Origin: Aquamicrobium zhengzhouense
Lineage (GTDB): Bacteria > Pseudomonadota > Alphaproteobacteria > Rhizobiales > Rhizobiaceae
Direction: 5' to 3'
NCBI RefSeq assembly: GCF_016124105.1
Contig: NZ_JADGMQ010000013.1
Coordinates: forward strand, 62,001 to 126,000
Length of the DNA: 64,000 nt
Under the pieces are notes generated by a model that was not told where the DNA came from, did no database searches, and saw only the letters and a program-made list of their open reading frames with translations. A program made the position numbers and the translations under genes. Below are positions 54,328 through 62,762 of this stretch, piece after piece. How positions within the stretch are numbered: position 1 is the first letter of the stretch; each line of letters opens with the position of its first letter.

Positions 54328-54683
54328 TCTCACCACCAAAGAACGGAGCAACAAAAAAGCGACGCCTGGTGATGACTAAACGTCCCCGACCAGAAGCCCT
54401 GATCGTTCAGAAACAGAAAAAATAAGTGATATCAAATCATTAATCGATTTAAAAAATTTCAAAAGATTTTTAAATCGGTTGTATGGTTCAGGCCGCACCA
54501 GGCACGTGTGGAAAAGCGATGTTCAACCGCGCCGTACATTGCCGATGCTGCGCTTTTTCCTGGGCTCGCATCTTGCTGGACGCGCCGGGGTGTTCATGCC
54601 ACATTTTGTACCTAATTTGTCCGCCTATAGCTGCCACTTGCAGCAGCAAGGAAGGACACCCGCATATGAGGGAGCCACTTGAT
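54328..54683. other. Divergent promoter region between pckA and chvI
   Basis: 356 bases. An AT-rich patch (about 54420-54482) contains a perfect 11-bp inverted repeat; the part next to chvI is GC-rich and could be a leader. No gene is supported; the ORFs that run through it have no family features. Confidence 0.6.
54445..54477. promoter_or_regulatory. AT-rich inverted repeat upstream of pckA and chvI
   Basis: CGATTTAAAAA / TTTTTAAATCG with an 11-base spacer, flanked by more A/T. It could be an operator for the two divergent units, or a terminator-like structure. Confidence 0.5.
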
Positions 54684-55385
54684 ATGGCAACGATCGCACT
54701 CGTTGATGACGACCGGAACATCCTGACTTCAGTCTCCATTGCGCTTGAGTCTGAAGGCTATCGGGTCGAAACCTACACCGACGGGGCATCGGCACTTGAA
54801 GGTCTTACGGCCCGCCCACCCAACTTGGCTATCTTCGACATCAAGATGCCTCGCATGGACGGGATGGAACTGTTGCGGCGCTTGCGACAGAAGAGCGATA
54901 TCCCTGTCATCTTCCTGACCTCGAAGGACGATGAGATCGACGAATTGTTCGGCCTGAAGATGGGCGCGGATGATTTCATTCGTAAGCCATTTTCACAGCG
55001 CCTACTGGTTGAACGCGTCCGTGCAGTCCTGCGCCGGGCGAGCGCCCGTGATGCCAGCACCAAGGCGCCGGGACAGCCGAGCCGTTCTCTGGAGCGCGGC
55101 CAGCTGGTCATGGATCAGGAGCGTCACACCTGCACCTGGAAAGGCGAGCCCGTCACGCTGACGGTCACGGAGTTCCTTATTCTTCATGCCCTTGCACAGC
55201 GTCCCGGCGTGGTGAAGAGCCGCGATGCTCTGATGGATTCGGCCTATGACGAGCAGGTCTATGTTGACGACCGGACCATCGACAGTCACATCAAGCGCCT
55301 TCGCAAGAAGTTCAAGGCGGTTGACGACAGCTTCGACATGATCGAGACGCTGTACGGTGTAGGATACCGCTTCCGCGAGGCGTAA
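54684..55385 (+). CDS. chvI: Response regulator ChvI
   Basis: A 233-residue OmpR-type regulator: receiver domain with DDDR at 8-11, phosphoacceptor Asp52 in [11 protein letters not shown], Lys in [10 protein letters not shown]; winged helix from about residue 140 with [26 protein letters not shown] and [11 protein letters not shown]. It almost matches rhizobial ChvI, the regulator of acid- and envelope-stress genes. The start at 54684 is chosen from the family N terminus, with GGGAG upstream; an ATG at 54666 is also in frame. Confidence 0.95.
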   Translation: MATIALVDDDRNILTSVSIALESEGYRVETYTDGASALEGLTARPPNLAIFDIKMPRMDGMELLRRLRQKSDIPVIFLTSKDDEIDELFGLKMGADDFIRKPFSQRLLVERVRAVLRRASARDASTKAPGQPSRSLERGQLVMDQERHTCTWKGEPVTLTVTEFLILHALAQRPGVVKSRDALMDSAYDEQVYVDDRTIDSHIKRLRKKFKAVDDSFDMIETLYGVGYRFREA

Positions 55386-55401
55386 GGGCCTGAAGGAAAG
55401 C

Positions 55402-57180
55402 ATGACGTCGGAAACCGACAAGCAAGAGCCGGCCGCTCGTCGCGCCGCAACCACGGGCGGTTCCTTTAGCTGGGGCCGCCTCCTGCTGCCGTTCCGCCGT
55501 GTCCTCGGGCACTACGTCTTCTCCAGCCTCACGCGCCGCATCCTGTTCCTCAACCTCGCGGCGCTGTGCGTGATGGTTGTGGGTATTCTCTACATCAACC
55601 AGTTCCGCGATGGGCTCGTGCAGGCGCGTATCGACAGCCTCATGACCCAAGGCGAGATCATTGCCGGGGCGATTGCAGCGTCGGCGACGGTCGAGACCGA
55701 TGCCATCACCATCGATCCGGAAAAACTGCTTGAGCTTCAGGCAGGCGAAAGCCTGCCGCCGGGAACGGGCGCGCTGGATCTGCACTTTCCGATCAATCCG
55801 GAGCGGGTTGCGCCGGTTCTTCGGCGGCTCATCTCACCGACCCTGACGCGCGCACGCATCTTCGACCGGGACGCATCCCTGTTGCTGGATTCCCGCCATT
55901 TGTATTCGCGCGGCCAGATCCTGCGCTACAGCCTCCCATCCGTGACGGACGAGGAGGTCGGCGTCCTCAAGCGCATTGAAAAGTTCATCATTGGCTTGTT
56001 CCAGCGCTCGAATTTGCCGGTCTATCACGAGCAGCCCGGTGGCAGTGGCACTGCCTATCCCGAGGTGATGAGCGCGCTGCAGGGCAGTCCGGCGACGATG
56101 GTTCGCGTCAGCGAGCAGGGCGAGCAGATCGTCTCGGTTGCAGTGCCTGTGCAGCGATTCCGCGCTGTGCTTGGTGTTCTAATGCTCTCGACGCAGGGGG
56201 GCGACATCGACAAGATCGTCGCAGCCGAGCGCAGCGCCATTTTGCGCGTATTCGGCGTTGCGGCGCTTGTTGTCACCATCTTGTCGATGCTGCTCGCTTC
56301 GACCATCGCCAATCCGCTGCGCCGGCTGGCAGCGGCTGCGGTCCGTGTCCGTCGTGGTGTGAAGAACCGCGAGGAGATCCCGGACTTCTCGGACCGACAG
56401 GACGAGATCGGCAATCTGTCCGTTGCACTGCGCGACATGACCAACGCGCTCTATGCCCGGATTGAGGCCATCGAGAGCTTTGCCGCAGATGTGTCGCACG
56501 AATTGAAGAATCCGCTGACCTCATTGCGCAGCGCCGTCGAGACGCTGCCTCTGGCAAAGAACGAAAATTCGCGGGCGCGCCTGATGGAAGTGATTCAACA
56601 TGATGTGCGCCGTCTCGACCGGCTCATCACTGATATTTCGGACGCATCGCGCCTCGATGCCGAGCTCGCGCGTGATGACGCAACGCGCGTCGATCTGCAC
56701 AAGCTCATCACCGACATCGCTGCTGCCTCGCGGGAAGCAGGACGCAATCGCAAGGCGGTCGATATTCAGGTAAAGACGCAGAAGAAGACCCAGAACCCGC
56801 GCGACTTTTATGTTCTCGGGCATGATCTGCGCCTCGGACAGGTCTTTACCAACCTCATCGAAAACGCTCGTTCTTTCGTGCCGGAGGGCGAGGGACGCAT
56901 TGTCGTTACGTTTGCGCGCACTGGTCGCCAGGTCGTTGTCACGGTCGAGGATAACGGGCCGGGCATCCGCGCCGAGAAGATCGAACGGATTTTCGAGCGC
57001 TTTTACACCGACCGTCCTTCGACCGAAGCGTTCGGCCAGAATTCCGGACTTGGCCTGTCGATCAGCCGCCAGATCATCGAGGCGCATGGCGGCCGGCTCA
57101 CCGCAGAAAATATTCCCGGCTCCAAACCGGGCGATCTCAAGGGTGCCCGCTTTGTCGTAACGCTGCCGGCCGAGTTGTGA
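55402..57180 (+). CDS. chvG: Sensor histidine kinase ChvG
   Basis: A 592-residue kinase: TM1 at about 40-70, a periplasmic sensor domain, TM2 at about 275-305, HAMP, phosphoacceptor His366 in FAADVSHELKNPLTSL, and the ATP-binding domain with NLIENA, VEDNGPGI, FERFYT and GLGLSISRQI. Partner of ChvI; in relatives its activity is repressed by ExoR in the periplasm at neutral pH. No exoR is in the window. It ends over the hprK start. Confidence 0.95.
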   Translation: MTSETDKQEPAARRAATTGGSFSWGRLLLPFRRVLGHYVFSSLTRRILFLNLAALCVMVVGILYINQFRDGLVQARIDSLMTQGEIIAGAIAASATVETDAITIDPEKLLELQAGESLPPGTGALDLHFPINPERVAPVLRRLISPTLTRARIFDRDASLLLDSRHLYSRGQILRYSLPSVTDEEVGVLKRIEKFIIGLFQRSNLPVYHEQPGGSGTAYPEVMSALQGSPATMVRVSEQGEQIVSVAVPVQRFRAVLGVLMLSTQGGDIDKIVAAERSAILRVFGVAALVVTILSMLLASTIANPLRRLAAAAVRVRRGVKNREEIPDFSDRQDEIGNLSVALRDMTNALYARIEAIESFAADVSHELKNPLTSLRSAVETLPLAKNENSRARLMEVIQHDVRRLDRLITDISDASRLDAELARDDATRVDLHKLITDIAAASREAGRNRKAVDIQVKTQKKTQNPRDFYVLGHDLRLGQVFTNLIENARSFVPEGEGRIVVTFARTGRQVVVTVEDNGPGIRAEKIERIFERFYTDRPSTEAFGQNSGLGLSISRQIIEAHGGRLTAENIPGSKPGDLKGARFVVTLPAEL

Positions 57181-57611
57181 TGATTAGCGAGAATTATCAC
57201 GCGACGGCGGTGGTGGTCGGAGCGGTCGGGGTCCTCATTCGCGGGCCATCGGGTGCCGGAAAATCCGCGCTGGCGCTGTCCGTTCTTGCGCAGGCAAAGG
57301 ACATGGGTTGCTTTGCTATCCTCGTCAGCGACGATCAGGTCTGGCTCAGCGAACATTCCGGGCGGCTCGTCGCCCGCGCGCCAGACCCTATTGCGGGTCT
57401 CATCGAGGTCCGCGGTCTCGGGCCCGTCAAGATCGAGCATGAGCCAGCGGCCGTCATTGATCTCATCGTCGATCTCGTCGCCCAACCAGAACGCTATCAG
57501 GAAGCAAGCGAAGAGATGATCGCCGGCGTATCCCTTCGTCGGTTCGACGTATCGTCTGCCGACATTGCCCAGGCGACGCGCGTGGTTTTGGCGTTGGTGG
57601 GCGAGGGGTGA
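57180..57611 (+). CDS. hprK: HPr kinase/phosphorylase, short form
   Basis: A 143-residue protein equal to the C-terminal catalytic domain only: GVLIRGPSGAGKSALALSVL (Walker A near residue 20), LVSDDQVWLS, and PIAGLIEVRGLGPVKIEHEPAAVIDLIVDL. Alphaproteobacterial HprK lacks the N-terminal half found in Firmicutes. The ATG at 57180 overlaps the chvG stop (TGATG); a GTG one codon upstream is also possible. The usual downstream EIIA (manX), ptsH and ahcY genes are missing here. Confidence 0.92.
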   Translation: MISENYHATAVVVGAVGVLIRGPSGAGKSALALSVLAQAKDMGCFAILVSDDQVWLSEHSGRLVARAPDPIAGLIEVRGLGPVKIEHEPAAVIDLIVDLVAQPERYQEASEEMIAGVSLRRFDVSSADIAQATRVVLALVGEG

Positions 57612-57614
57612 GCG

Positions 57615-58784
57615 TCAGATGACGTTCAACTCCCTGAACGGTCGCTCCTCGATGATCCGCTGATAACTGAACGGGCTGCAGTCGATCGTTCGATAGTCGC
57701 CATGGACGATCAGCTCCGCCAATGCCTTTCCGACAGCTGGTGCCTGCTGCAAGCCATGGCCGGAAAAGCCGTTCGCAAACAGAAAGTTCGTAACCTCCGG
57801 ATGGGGCCCGATCACCGCATTCTGGTCCAGCGTGTTGAAATCGTAGTGCCCCGCCCAAGCTCGCCCCGGCCGGATTGCCTCAAAAGCCGGGACCCTCGCC
57901 GCCAGCGAGGGCCATATGATTTCTTCGAACAGGTTCCAGTCCGGATCGAAGTCCTGAGGATCGGCGGCAAGCTCGTCATGTTCATGTTCAGCGCCCCCCG
58001 TGATGTAAACAGCGCCCTCGGGTCTGACCCAGACGCCTGAAGGGTCGACCATCAGGGGCATGTCCTCAAAGCGATCCTGCGCTTCGAAGACGAACACCGA
58101 GCGTTTGCGCGGTTCTACAGGCAGAGGAAGATCAGCAAGCGCAGCCACGCACCCGGCGTTGGGGCCGGCGGCGTTGATCACCATGCCCGTCTCGACCTGC
58201 CCGCCCTGCGCCAGTGTGACAGATGTGATCTTGCTGTCCCTATGCTCAAGGCTGACGACCTCATCCTTGATAAGCTCGACATTCATCTGCCGCAGCGCCT
58301 TGCGAAAGAGCCCGAGCAGCGCATGGGCATCAAACCAGCCTTCTCCGGAGCGTCCATAGGTCCCGGCGCTCAAACCTTCGCAGGAAAGCCAGGGAAAGCG
58401 TTGTTGCAGCGCTTCGGGGCGCTCCAGAACCACGTCCGCGCCTTCATCGATCTGGACGGCATAATTGGCCTCCAGGATCGGCAGCCCTTCCTGACCGGCG
58501 AGGATCAGATATCCGTTTTCGCGAAAGCCGATGTCTGCTTCCGGGCCAAAGCGCTGCTTCAGATCGCGGAACAGGTCGAGCGTGAAGCGTGACAGGCGAA
58601 TGTTCTCAGGGATCGAAAATTGCTGACGGATGGAAGCAGCTGAAAGGGTGGTGGCCGAATTGGCAAATTGCGGATCGCGCTCAACAACAGCGATCGATCC
58701 TGCAAAACCTTCTTCGCGCAGGAAGTAGGCCGCTGAGGCGCCCATGATCGCGCCTCCGATGATGACGATATCGTAGCTCGCCAT
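57615..58784 (-). CDS. FAD-dependent oxidoreductase (glycine/D-amino acid oxidase family)
   Basis: A 389-residue flavoprotein: N-terminal Rossmann segment YDIVIIGGAIMGASAAYFLREEGF, VVERDPQF, GYGRSGEGWFDAHALLGLFRKAL, VINAAGPNAGC, and the C-terminal WAGHYDFNTLDQNAVIGPHPEVTNFLFANGFSGHGLQQAP. It is DadA/SoxB-like and oxidises an amine or amino acid; the substrate cannot be read from sequence. The start at 58784 has AAAGGGGAC upstream. Convergent with hprK and divergent from the CoA lyase. Confidence 0.88.
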   Translation of the reverse strand: MASYDIVIIGGAIMGASAAYFLREEGFAGSIAVVERDPQFANSATTLSAASIRQQFSIPENIRLSRFTLDLFRDLKQRFGPEADIGFRENGYLILAGQEGLPILEANYAVQIDEGADVVLERPEALQQRFPWLSCEGLSAGTYGRSGEGWFDAHALLGLFRKALRQMNVELIKDEVVSLEHRDSKITSVTLAQGGQVETGMVINAAGPNAGCVAALADLPLPVEPRKRSVFVFEAQDRFEDMPLMVDPSGVWVRPEGAVYITGGAEHEHDELAADPQDFDPDWNLFEEIIWPSLAARVPAFEAIRPGRAWAGHYDFNTLDQNAVIGPHPEVTNFLFANGFSGHGLQQAPAVGKALAELIVHGDYRTIDCSPFSYQRIIEERPFRELNVI

Positions 58785-58904
58785 GTCGTCCCCTTTCGTC
58801 TGCTTCGTCGAGGTCGAGGGAAACAGCTTCATCGGGCAGCCGCAAGGGCCTTGCGCCTCATTGCCCATCTTGCGCCGGAAAATCCATTGCGCCAGAAAGG
58901 GTCC

Positions 58905-59792
58905 ATGACACAGAAGCCCTTCCGTCCCCGTCGCTCCGTCCTTTACGTGCCGGCTCTTAATGAACGCGCACTTGCCAAGCTGGCACATCTGTCCTGCGAT
59001 GCGGTGATCATCGATCTGGAAGATGCGGTCGCGCCCTCGCGGAAGGATGAGGCACGCAACGTTCTCTCCACGTTTTTGTCCACGCGGGAAGATGACGGCA
59101 AGGAGATCGCAATTCGCGTGAATGGGCTTTCTACCCCGTGGGGCCGCGATGACATTGCGCTCGCTTTGAGCACCAGGCCGGACGCAATTTTGCTTCCAAA
59201 GGTTGAGGCCGCTTCGGATGTGCTCGCCGCCAGTCGGCTCCTGGATGATGGCGACCCAAGCGGAAAATTGGCCATCTGGAGCATGATCGAGACCCCGCGC
59301 GGTCTTCTCGAAGTTGGATCGATCGCTTCCTTGGGCCGTGAGCCCGGATCACGCCTTGATTGCCTGATCGCCGGGACCAACGACCTCGTGAAGGACACCG
59401 GCGTGCGGGCGACGGCTGATCGCAAATGGCTGCTTCCATGGCTGATGCAAATGGTGCTTGCAGCCCGCGCGGGCGGTGTCGATATTCTCGACGGTGTCAG
59501 CAACGATTTTACGGATCTCGAAGCGTTTGCCGCTGAATGCGCGCAGGGGCGCGACATGGGCTTTGATGGCAAGACGCTGATCCATCCGGCACAGATTGCT
59601 GCGGCCAATCTCGCTTTTTCACCGGATGAGTCAGAGATCGCCGAAGCGTTGGCGATCAGGGCCGCATTCGATCAGCCGGAAAACGCAGAAACCAACGTCA
59701 TCACCATCGATGGCCGGATGGTCGAGCGCCTTCATTTGCAGCAGGCAGAGCGGCTATTGGCAAAAGCAGGACTTCAAAGGAAAGCAACATGA
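58905..59792 (+). CDS. HpcH/HpaI family CoA ester lyase
   Basis: A 295-residue TIM-barrel lyase of the citrate lyase beta type: RRSVLYVPALNERALAKL, VIIDLEDAVAPSRKDEAR, VRVNGLSTPWG, LPKVEA, IETPRGLL, and GFDGKTLIHPAQIAAAN. Candidate for (S)-citramalyl-CoA, malyl-CoA or beta-methylmalyl-CoA cleavage; the substrate is unresolved. RBS AAAGGG. Coupled to the next gene by ATGA. Confidence 0.9.
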   Translation: MTQKPFRPRRSVLYVPALNERALAKLAHLSCDAVIIDLEDAVAPSRKDEARNVLSTFLSTREDDGKEIAIRVNGLSTPWGRDDIALALSTRPDAILLPKVEAASDVLAASRLLDDGDPSGKLAIWSMIETPRGLLEVGSIASLGREPGSRLDCLIAGTNDLVKDTGVRATADRKWLLPWLMQMVLAARAGGVDILDGVSNDFTDLEAFAAECAQGRDMGFDGKTLIHPAQIAAANLAFSPDESEIAEALAIRAAFDQPENAETNVITIDGRMVERLHLQQAERLLAKAGLQRKAT

Positions 59793-59995
59793 AGCTCTAC
59801 CGTTTCCTCACCGGGCCCGATGATTCCAGCTTCTGCCACAAGGTCTCGCTGGCGCTCAGCAAGGGGTGGCACCTTCACGGCTCGCCCACCTATGCCTTCG
59901 ATGCTGAAAGCAAGACGATGCGTTGCGGTCAGGCCGTCGTCAAAGAGGTGCACGGCAAGGAGTATGATCCGGAAATGAAGCTCGGCGAGCAGTAA
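59789..59995 (+). CDS. DUF1737 domain-containing protein
   Basis: A 68-residue protein: MKLYRFLTGPDDSSFCHKVSLALSKGWHLHGSPTYAFD, typical of DUF1737 (unknown function). It overlaps the lyase by 4 bases and so is its likely partner on the same mRNA. No signal or membrane segment. Confidence 0.86.
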   Translation: MKLYRFLTGPDDSSFCHKVSLALSKGWHLHGSPTYAFDAESKTMRCGQAVVKEVHGKEYDPEMKLGEQ

Positions 59996-60064
59996 GCGCC
60001 GAGAAGATATGCGTAAAAAAGCACCTCAAGCCTGGCGTATGGCTTCGTTTAGCTGCGACAGGCT

Positions 60065-60487
60065 TCAGGTGCGGGTATCTTCGATCCGGGCCATATCGTC
60101 GTCGGACAGACCGAAATGGTGGCCGATCTCGTGGATCAGGACATGGGTGACAATGTCGCCCAGGGTCTCTTCGTTCTCGGACCAATAGTCGAGGATCGCG
60201 CGGCGATAGAGCGTGATGCGGTTGGGGCCTTCACCCGTGGACGGGTTCCATCGTTCCGCAACGCCACGGCCTTCAAACAGACCCAGCAGATCAAACGGTG
60301 TCTCCAGCGCTAGGTCGTCCATGATTTCTTCGGTGGGAAATTCCGCCACCTGAATGACGATCTCGCCGGTGAGTTTGCGAAACTCTTCCGGCAGATGGGC
60401 GTAGATGTCGAGGGCGAGAAGCTCGAACTCTCCCAGCGAAGGGGAGAGCTGGTCGCTCCAGTCTCGGGTCTTGAAAATGCGGGCCAT
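60065..60487 (-). CDS. Metallopeptidase family protein (zincin-like)
   Basis: A 140-residue protein with HEIGH in VTHVLIHEIGHHFGLSDDDM, the HExxH zinc motif; known as a DUF1025/M48-like minimal zincin. Also ITLYRRAILDYWSEN. No signal peptide, so cytoplasmic. The start at 60487 has AAAGGA 7 bases upstream; an extra 7 residues are possible. Substrate unknown. Confidence 0.88.
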   Translation of the reverse strand: MARIFKTRDWSDQLSPSLGEFELLALDIYAHLPEEFRKLTGEIVIQVAEFPTEEIMDDLALETPFDLLGLFEGRGVAERWNPSTGEGPNRITLYRRAILDYWSENEETLGDIVTHVLIHEIGHHFGLSDDDMARIEDTRT

Positions 60488-60596
60488 AATTGTTCCTTTG
60501 GCCGCCATATAGACCGTTCAACGGTCTGTTTCGACCCCCTGATGGGATCGATGACGAAAGAAGATATGTGTGAGGGTTTCTAAGCTGCCGAAAACG

Positions 60597-61010
60597 TCAA
60601 CCGTTCAGGCAGCCCGCGCAGGTGCCGCGCAGTTCAATGATGGACTTCTCGGCCTTGAATGCGTTTTCACGCGCCCAGCTTCCAAGGCGCTCCTGGACGA
60701 CCGCGTCTGAAAACTCGTCGACCTTGCCGCAAGTGCCGCAGATGGCGAAGGCGATCATGCCCTGCGCATGGCAGTTGGGGTGAGCGCAGACGACAAAGGC
60801 ATTCAGCGATTCAAGGCGATGGACAAGCCCTGCACCCAGAAGCTTGTCGAGGGCGCGGTAGACCTGCAGCGGCGCGCGAAATCCGTCATCTCTCAGCCGG
60901 TCAAGGATGGTGTAGGCCGACAGTGGACCTTCCGCCTTCTCCAGCGCGCCGAGCACGAGCGACTGGTTGCGTGTGAGGTCGATCGGTTGATGGTGGTGTC
61001 CGGTACTCAT
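60597..61010 (-). CDS. zur: Zinc uptake regulator Zur
   Basis: A 137-residue Fur-family repressor: LTRNQSLVLGALEKAEGPLSAYTILDRLRDDGFRAPLQVYRALDKLLGAGLVHRLES as winged helix, H/C zinc ligands in CAHPNCHAQGM and ICGTCGK, and a C-terminal CAGC. It overlaps the znuB stop (ATGA), so it is co-expressed with the transporter it should control. A longer frame runs back into znuB and is rejected. Confidence 0.94.
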   Translation of the reverse strand: MSTGHHHQPIDLTRNQSLVLGALEKAEGPLSAYTILDRLRDDGFRAPLQVYRALDKLLGAGLVHRLESLNAFVVCAHPNCHAQGMIAFAICGTCGKVDEFSDAVVQERLGSWARENAFKAEKSIIELRGTCAGCLNG

Positions 61011-61819
61011 GATGCCTGCCGCTCTGTCTGGCCGCGGCCACCATAGGCAATCATGCTCACGAGAAACAAGACCAGAGCAGCGACGACGATCGATGGCCCG
61101 GAAGGGGTGTCGAATTTGAGGGAGCCAAACAATCCGCCAGCAACCGCAAGCGCACCGAGGATGGAGGCGATCACCGCCATCTGTTCCGGGGTCACCGCGA
61201 GGCGACGGGCTGTTGCTGCCGGGATGATCATCAGCGAGGTAATCAGCAAGACACCGACGAGTTTCATCGCAATGGCGATCACCAACGCCATCAGCAGCAT
61301 GAAGATCACGCGCGTACGCTCTGGCGACATGCCCTCTGCCTGCGCGATCTCGTCGCTGACAGTTGAGGCCAGCAGCGGCCGCCACAACCAGGCAAGCGTT
61401 CCTAGAACGGCTGCCCCGCCGATCCAGATGGAGGCGATGTCGGTTTTTGAGACGGCAAGAATATCGCCAAACAGGAAGCTCATCAGATCAACGCGGACCC
61501 AGCTCATGAACGCGATGATGACGAGCCCAAGCGCCAGAGTCGAGTGGGACAGGATGCCGAGCAGCGCATCGGCGGAAAGCCCGCCCCGCCTTTGCAACGC
61601 CATCAGCGCGAGCGAAACAAACACCGCGATGATGAACACGCCAATCGTCAGGTTGATTTCGAGCAGGAAGGCCAGCGCAATGCCAAGCAGGGCCGAATGC
61701 GCCATCGTGTCGCCGAAATAGGCCATGCGGCGCCAGACGATGAAGCAGCCGAGCGGACCTGCAGTGATCGCAAGGCCAATTCCGGCAATGATCGCGCGCG
61801 TGAAGAAATCATCCAGCAT
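61007..61819 (-). CDS. znuB: Zinc ABC transporter permease ZnuB
   Basis: A 270-residue permease with about eight helices, GLAITAGPLGCFIVWRRMAYFGDTMAHSALLGIALAFLLEINLTIGVF, RVDLMSFLFGDILAVS and EGMSPERTRVIFMLLMAL. Inner membrane. The ATG at 61819 has GGGAG upstream and gives the family start; it overlaps znuC by 11 bases. Confidence 0.95.
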   Translation of the reverse strand: MLDDFFTRAIIAGIGLAITAGPLGCFIVWRRMAYFGDTMAHSALLGIALAFLLEINLTIGVFIIAVFVSLALMALQRRGGLSADALLGILSHSTLALGLVIIAFMSWVRVDLMSFLFGDILAVSKTDIASIWIGGAAVLGTLAWLWRPLLASTVSDEIAQAEGMSPERTRVIFMLLMALVIAIAMKLVGVLLITSLMIIPAATARRLAVTPEQMAVIASILGALAVAGGLFGSLKFDTPSGPSIVVAALVLFLVSMIAYGGRGQTERQAS

Positions 61820-62675
61820 GCGGTGCACTCCCAGCGTGATGCGCGTGATCGTGATGATCATGATGATGGTGGTGCCCGTCATGCGGGTGGCAATGATCGG
61901 TAATTGACCCGTCCTCATGCACAACCCGCCCATCTGGCAGATGGGTGTGGTCGTGGCTGTGGCGGTACAGCGCCAGGGCACCTTCCGCACGCGCACCAAA
62001 AAGGCGCATATATTCGGGGCTCGAAGCAACCGTCTTCGGCGTGCCACGGCAGCAGACATGACCGTTGAGGCAGACAACGGTATCGGTCGCCGCCATGACC
62101 ACGTGAAGATCGTGAGATATCAGCAAGATGCCGCATCCGGTCTCGTTGCGGATGCGCCCGATCAATTCGTACAGTGCGATCTCGCCGGAGAAATCGACAC
62201 CCTGCACCGGTTCATCGAGCACCAGCAGATCCGGTTTGCCCAGCATGGCGCGGGCGAGAAGAGCCCGTTGAAACTCGCCGCCTGAAAGTGCCTGCACCTG
62301 CGCATCGGCAAGGTGTGATGCACCGACAGCATCGAGCGCAGCGTGTATCTCGTCCTTCGAATGGGAGCGGGTCAGCGTCATCAGACGGCGCACGGTCAGC
62401 GGCAAGGTCCAGTCGATGGCAAGCTTTTGCGGTACATAGCCGACCCGCAGCCCGGGGCGCTGCACGACCGTACCCTCCGAGGGCTTCAATATGCCGATCG
62501 CGGTGCGCGCGGTGGTGCTTTTGCCCGAACCATTGGGGCCGATCAGGGTAACGATCTCGCCAGCTGAAATAGAAAGATCAACACCGCGCACGAGCCAGCG
62601 ACCATCGCGCTCCACGCCCATGCCGCTCAGGCGCACGAGGGGCTGGCTGGTCTCTTGTTGCTGGGGTGGCTGCAT
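61809..62675 (-). CDS. znuC: Zinc ABC transporter ATPase ZnuC
   Basis: A 288-residue ATPase: Walker A TLIGPNGSGKSTTARTA, Q-loop VGYVPQKLA, signature ALSGGEFQRALLARAML, Walker B LLVLDEPVQGVD, and LLISHDLHVVM. After about residue 240 there is a His-rich tail with more than 15 His, a probable zinc-sensing or buffering segment. Divergent from znuA with a probable Zur box between. Confidence 0.95.
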   Translation of the reverse strand: MQPPQQQETSQPLVRLSGMGVERDGRWLVRGVDLSISAGEIVTLIGPNGSGKSTTARTAIGILKPSEGTVVQRPGLRVGYVPQKLAIDWTLPLTVRRLMTLTRSHSKDEIHAALDAVGASHLADAQVQALSGGEFQRALLARAMLGKPDLLVLDEPVQGVDFSGEIALYELIGRIRNETGCGILLISHDLHVVMAATDTVVCLNGHVCCRGTPKTVASSPEYMRLFGARAEGALALYRHSHDHTHLPDGRVVHEDGSITDHCHPHDGHHHHHDHHDHAHHAGSAPHAG

Positions 62676-62732
62676 CAGGCTTTCCGGAATTCTTGTTGCA
62701 AGATGCGTATTGCACAGGTTATAGCATTTCGC

Positions 62733-62751
62733 AATGTAATATCATTACGTT
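62733..62751. promoter_or_regulatory. Probable Zur operator
   Basis: AATGTAATATCATTACGTT, an inverted repeat of 8+8 bases with one mismatch around ATC, in the 87-base gap between znuC and znuA and 12 bases before znuA. Place and palindrome fit zinc-dependent repression of both genes by Zur. Confidence 0.65.
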
Positions 62752-62762
62752 TGTGAGGACCT

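Noticed and set aside
54483-54683. N-terminal extension of ChvI
   Set aside because: The added residues match nothing in the family, and the usual start lies at 54684.
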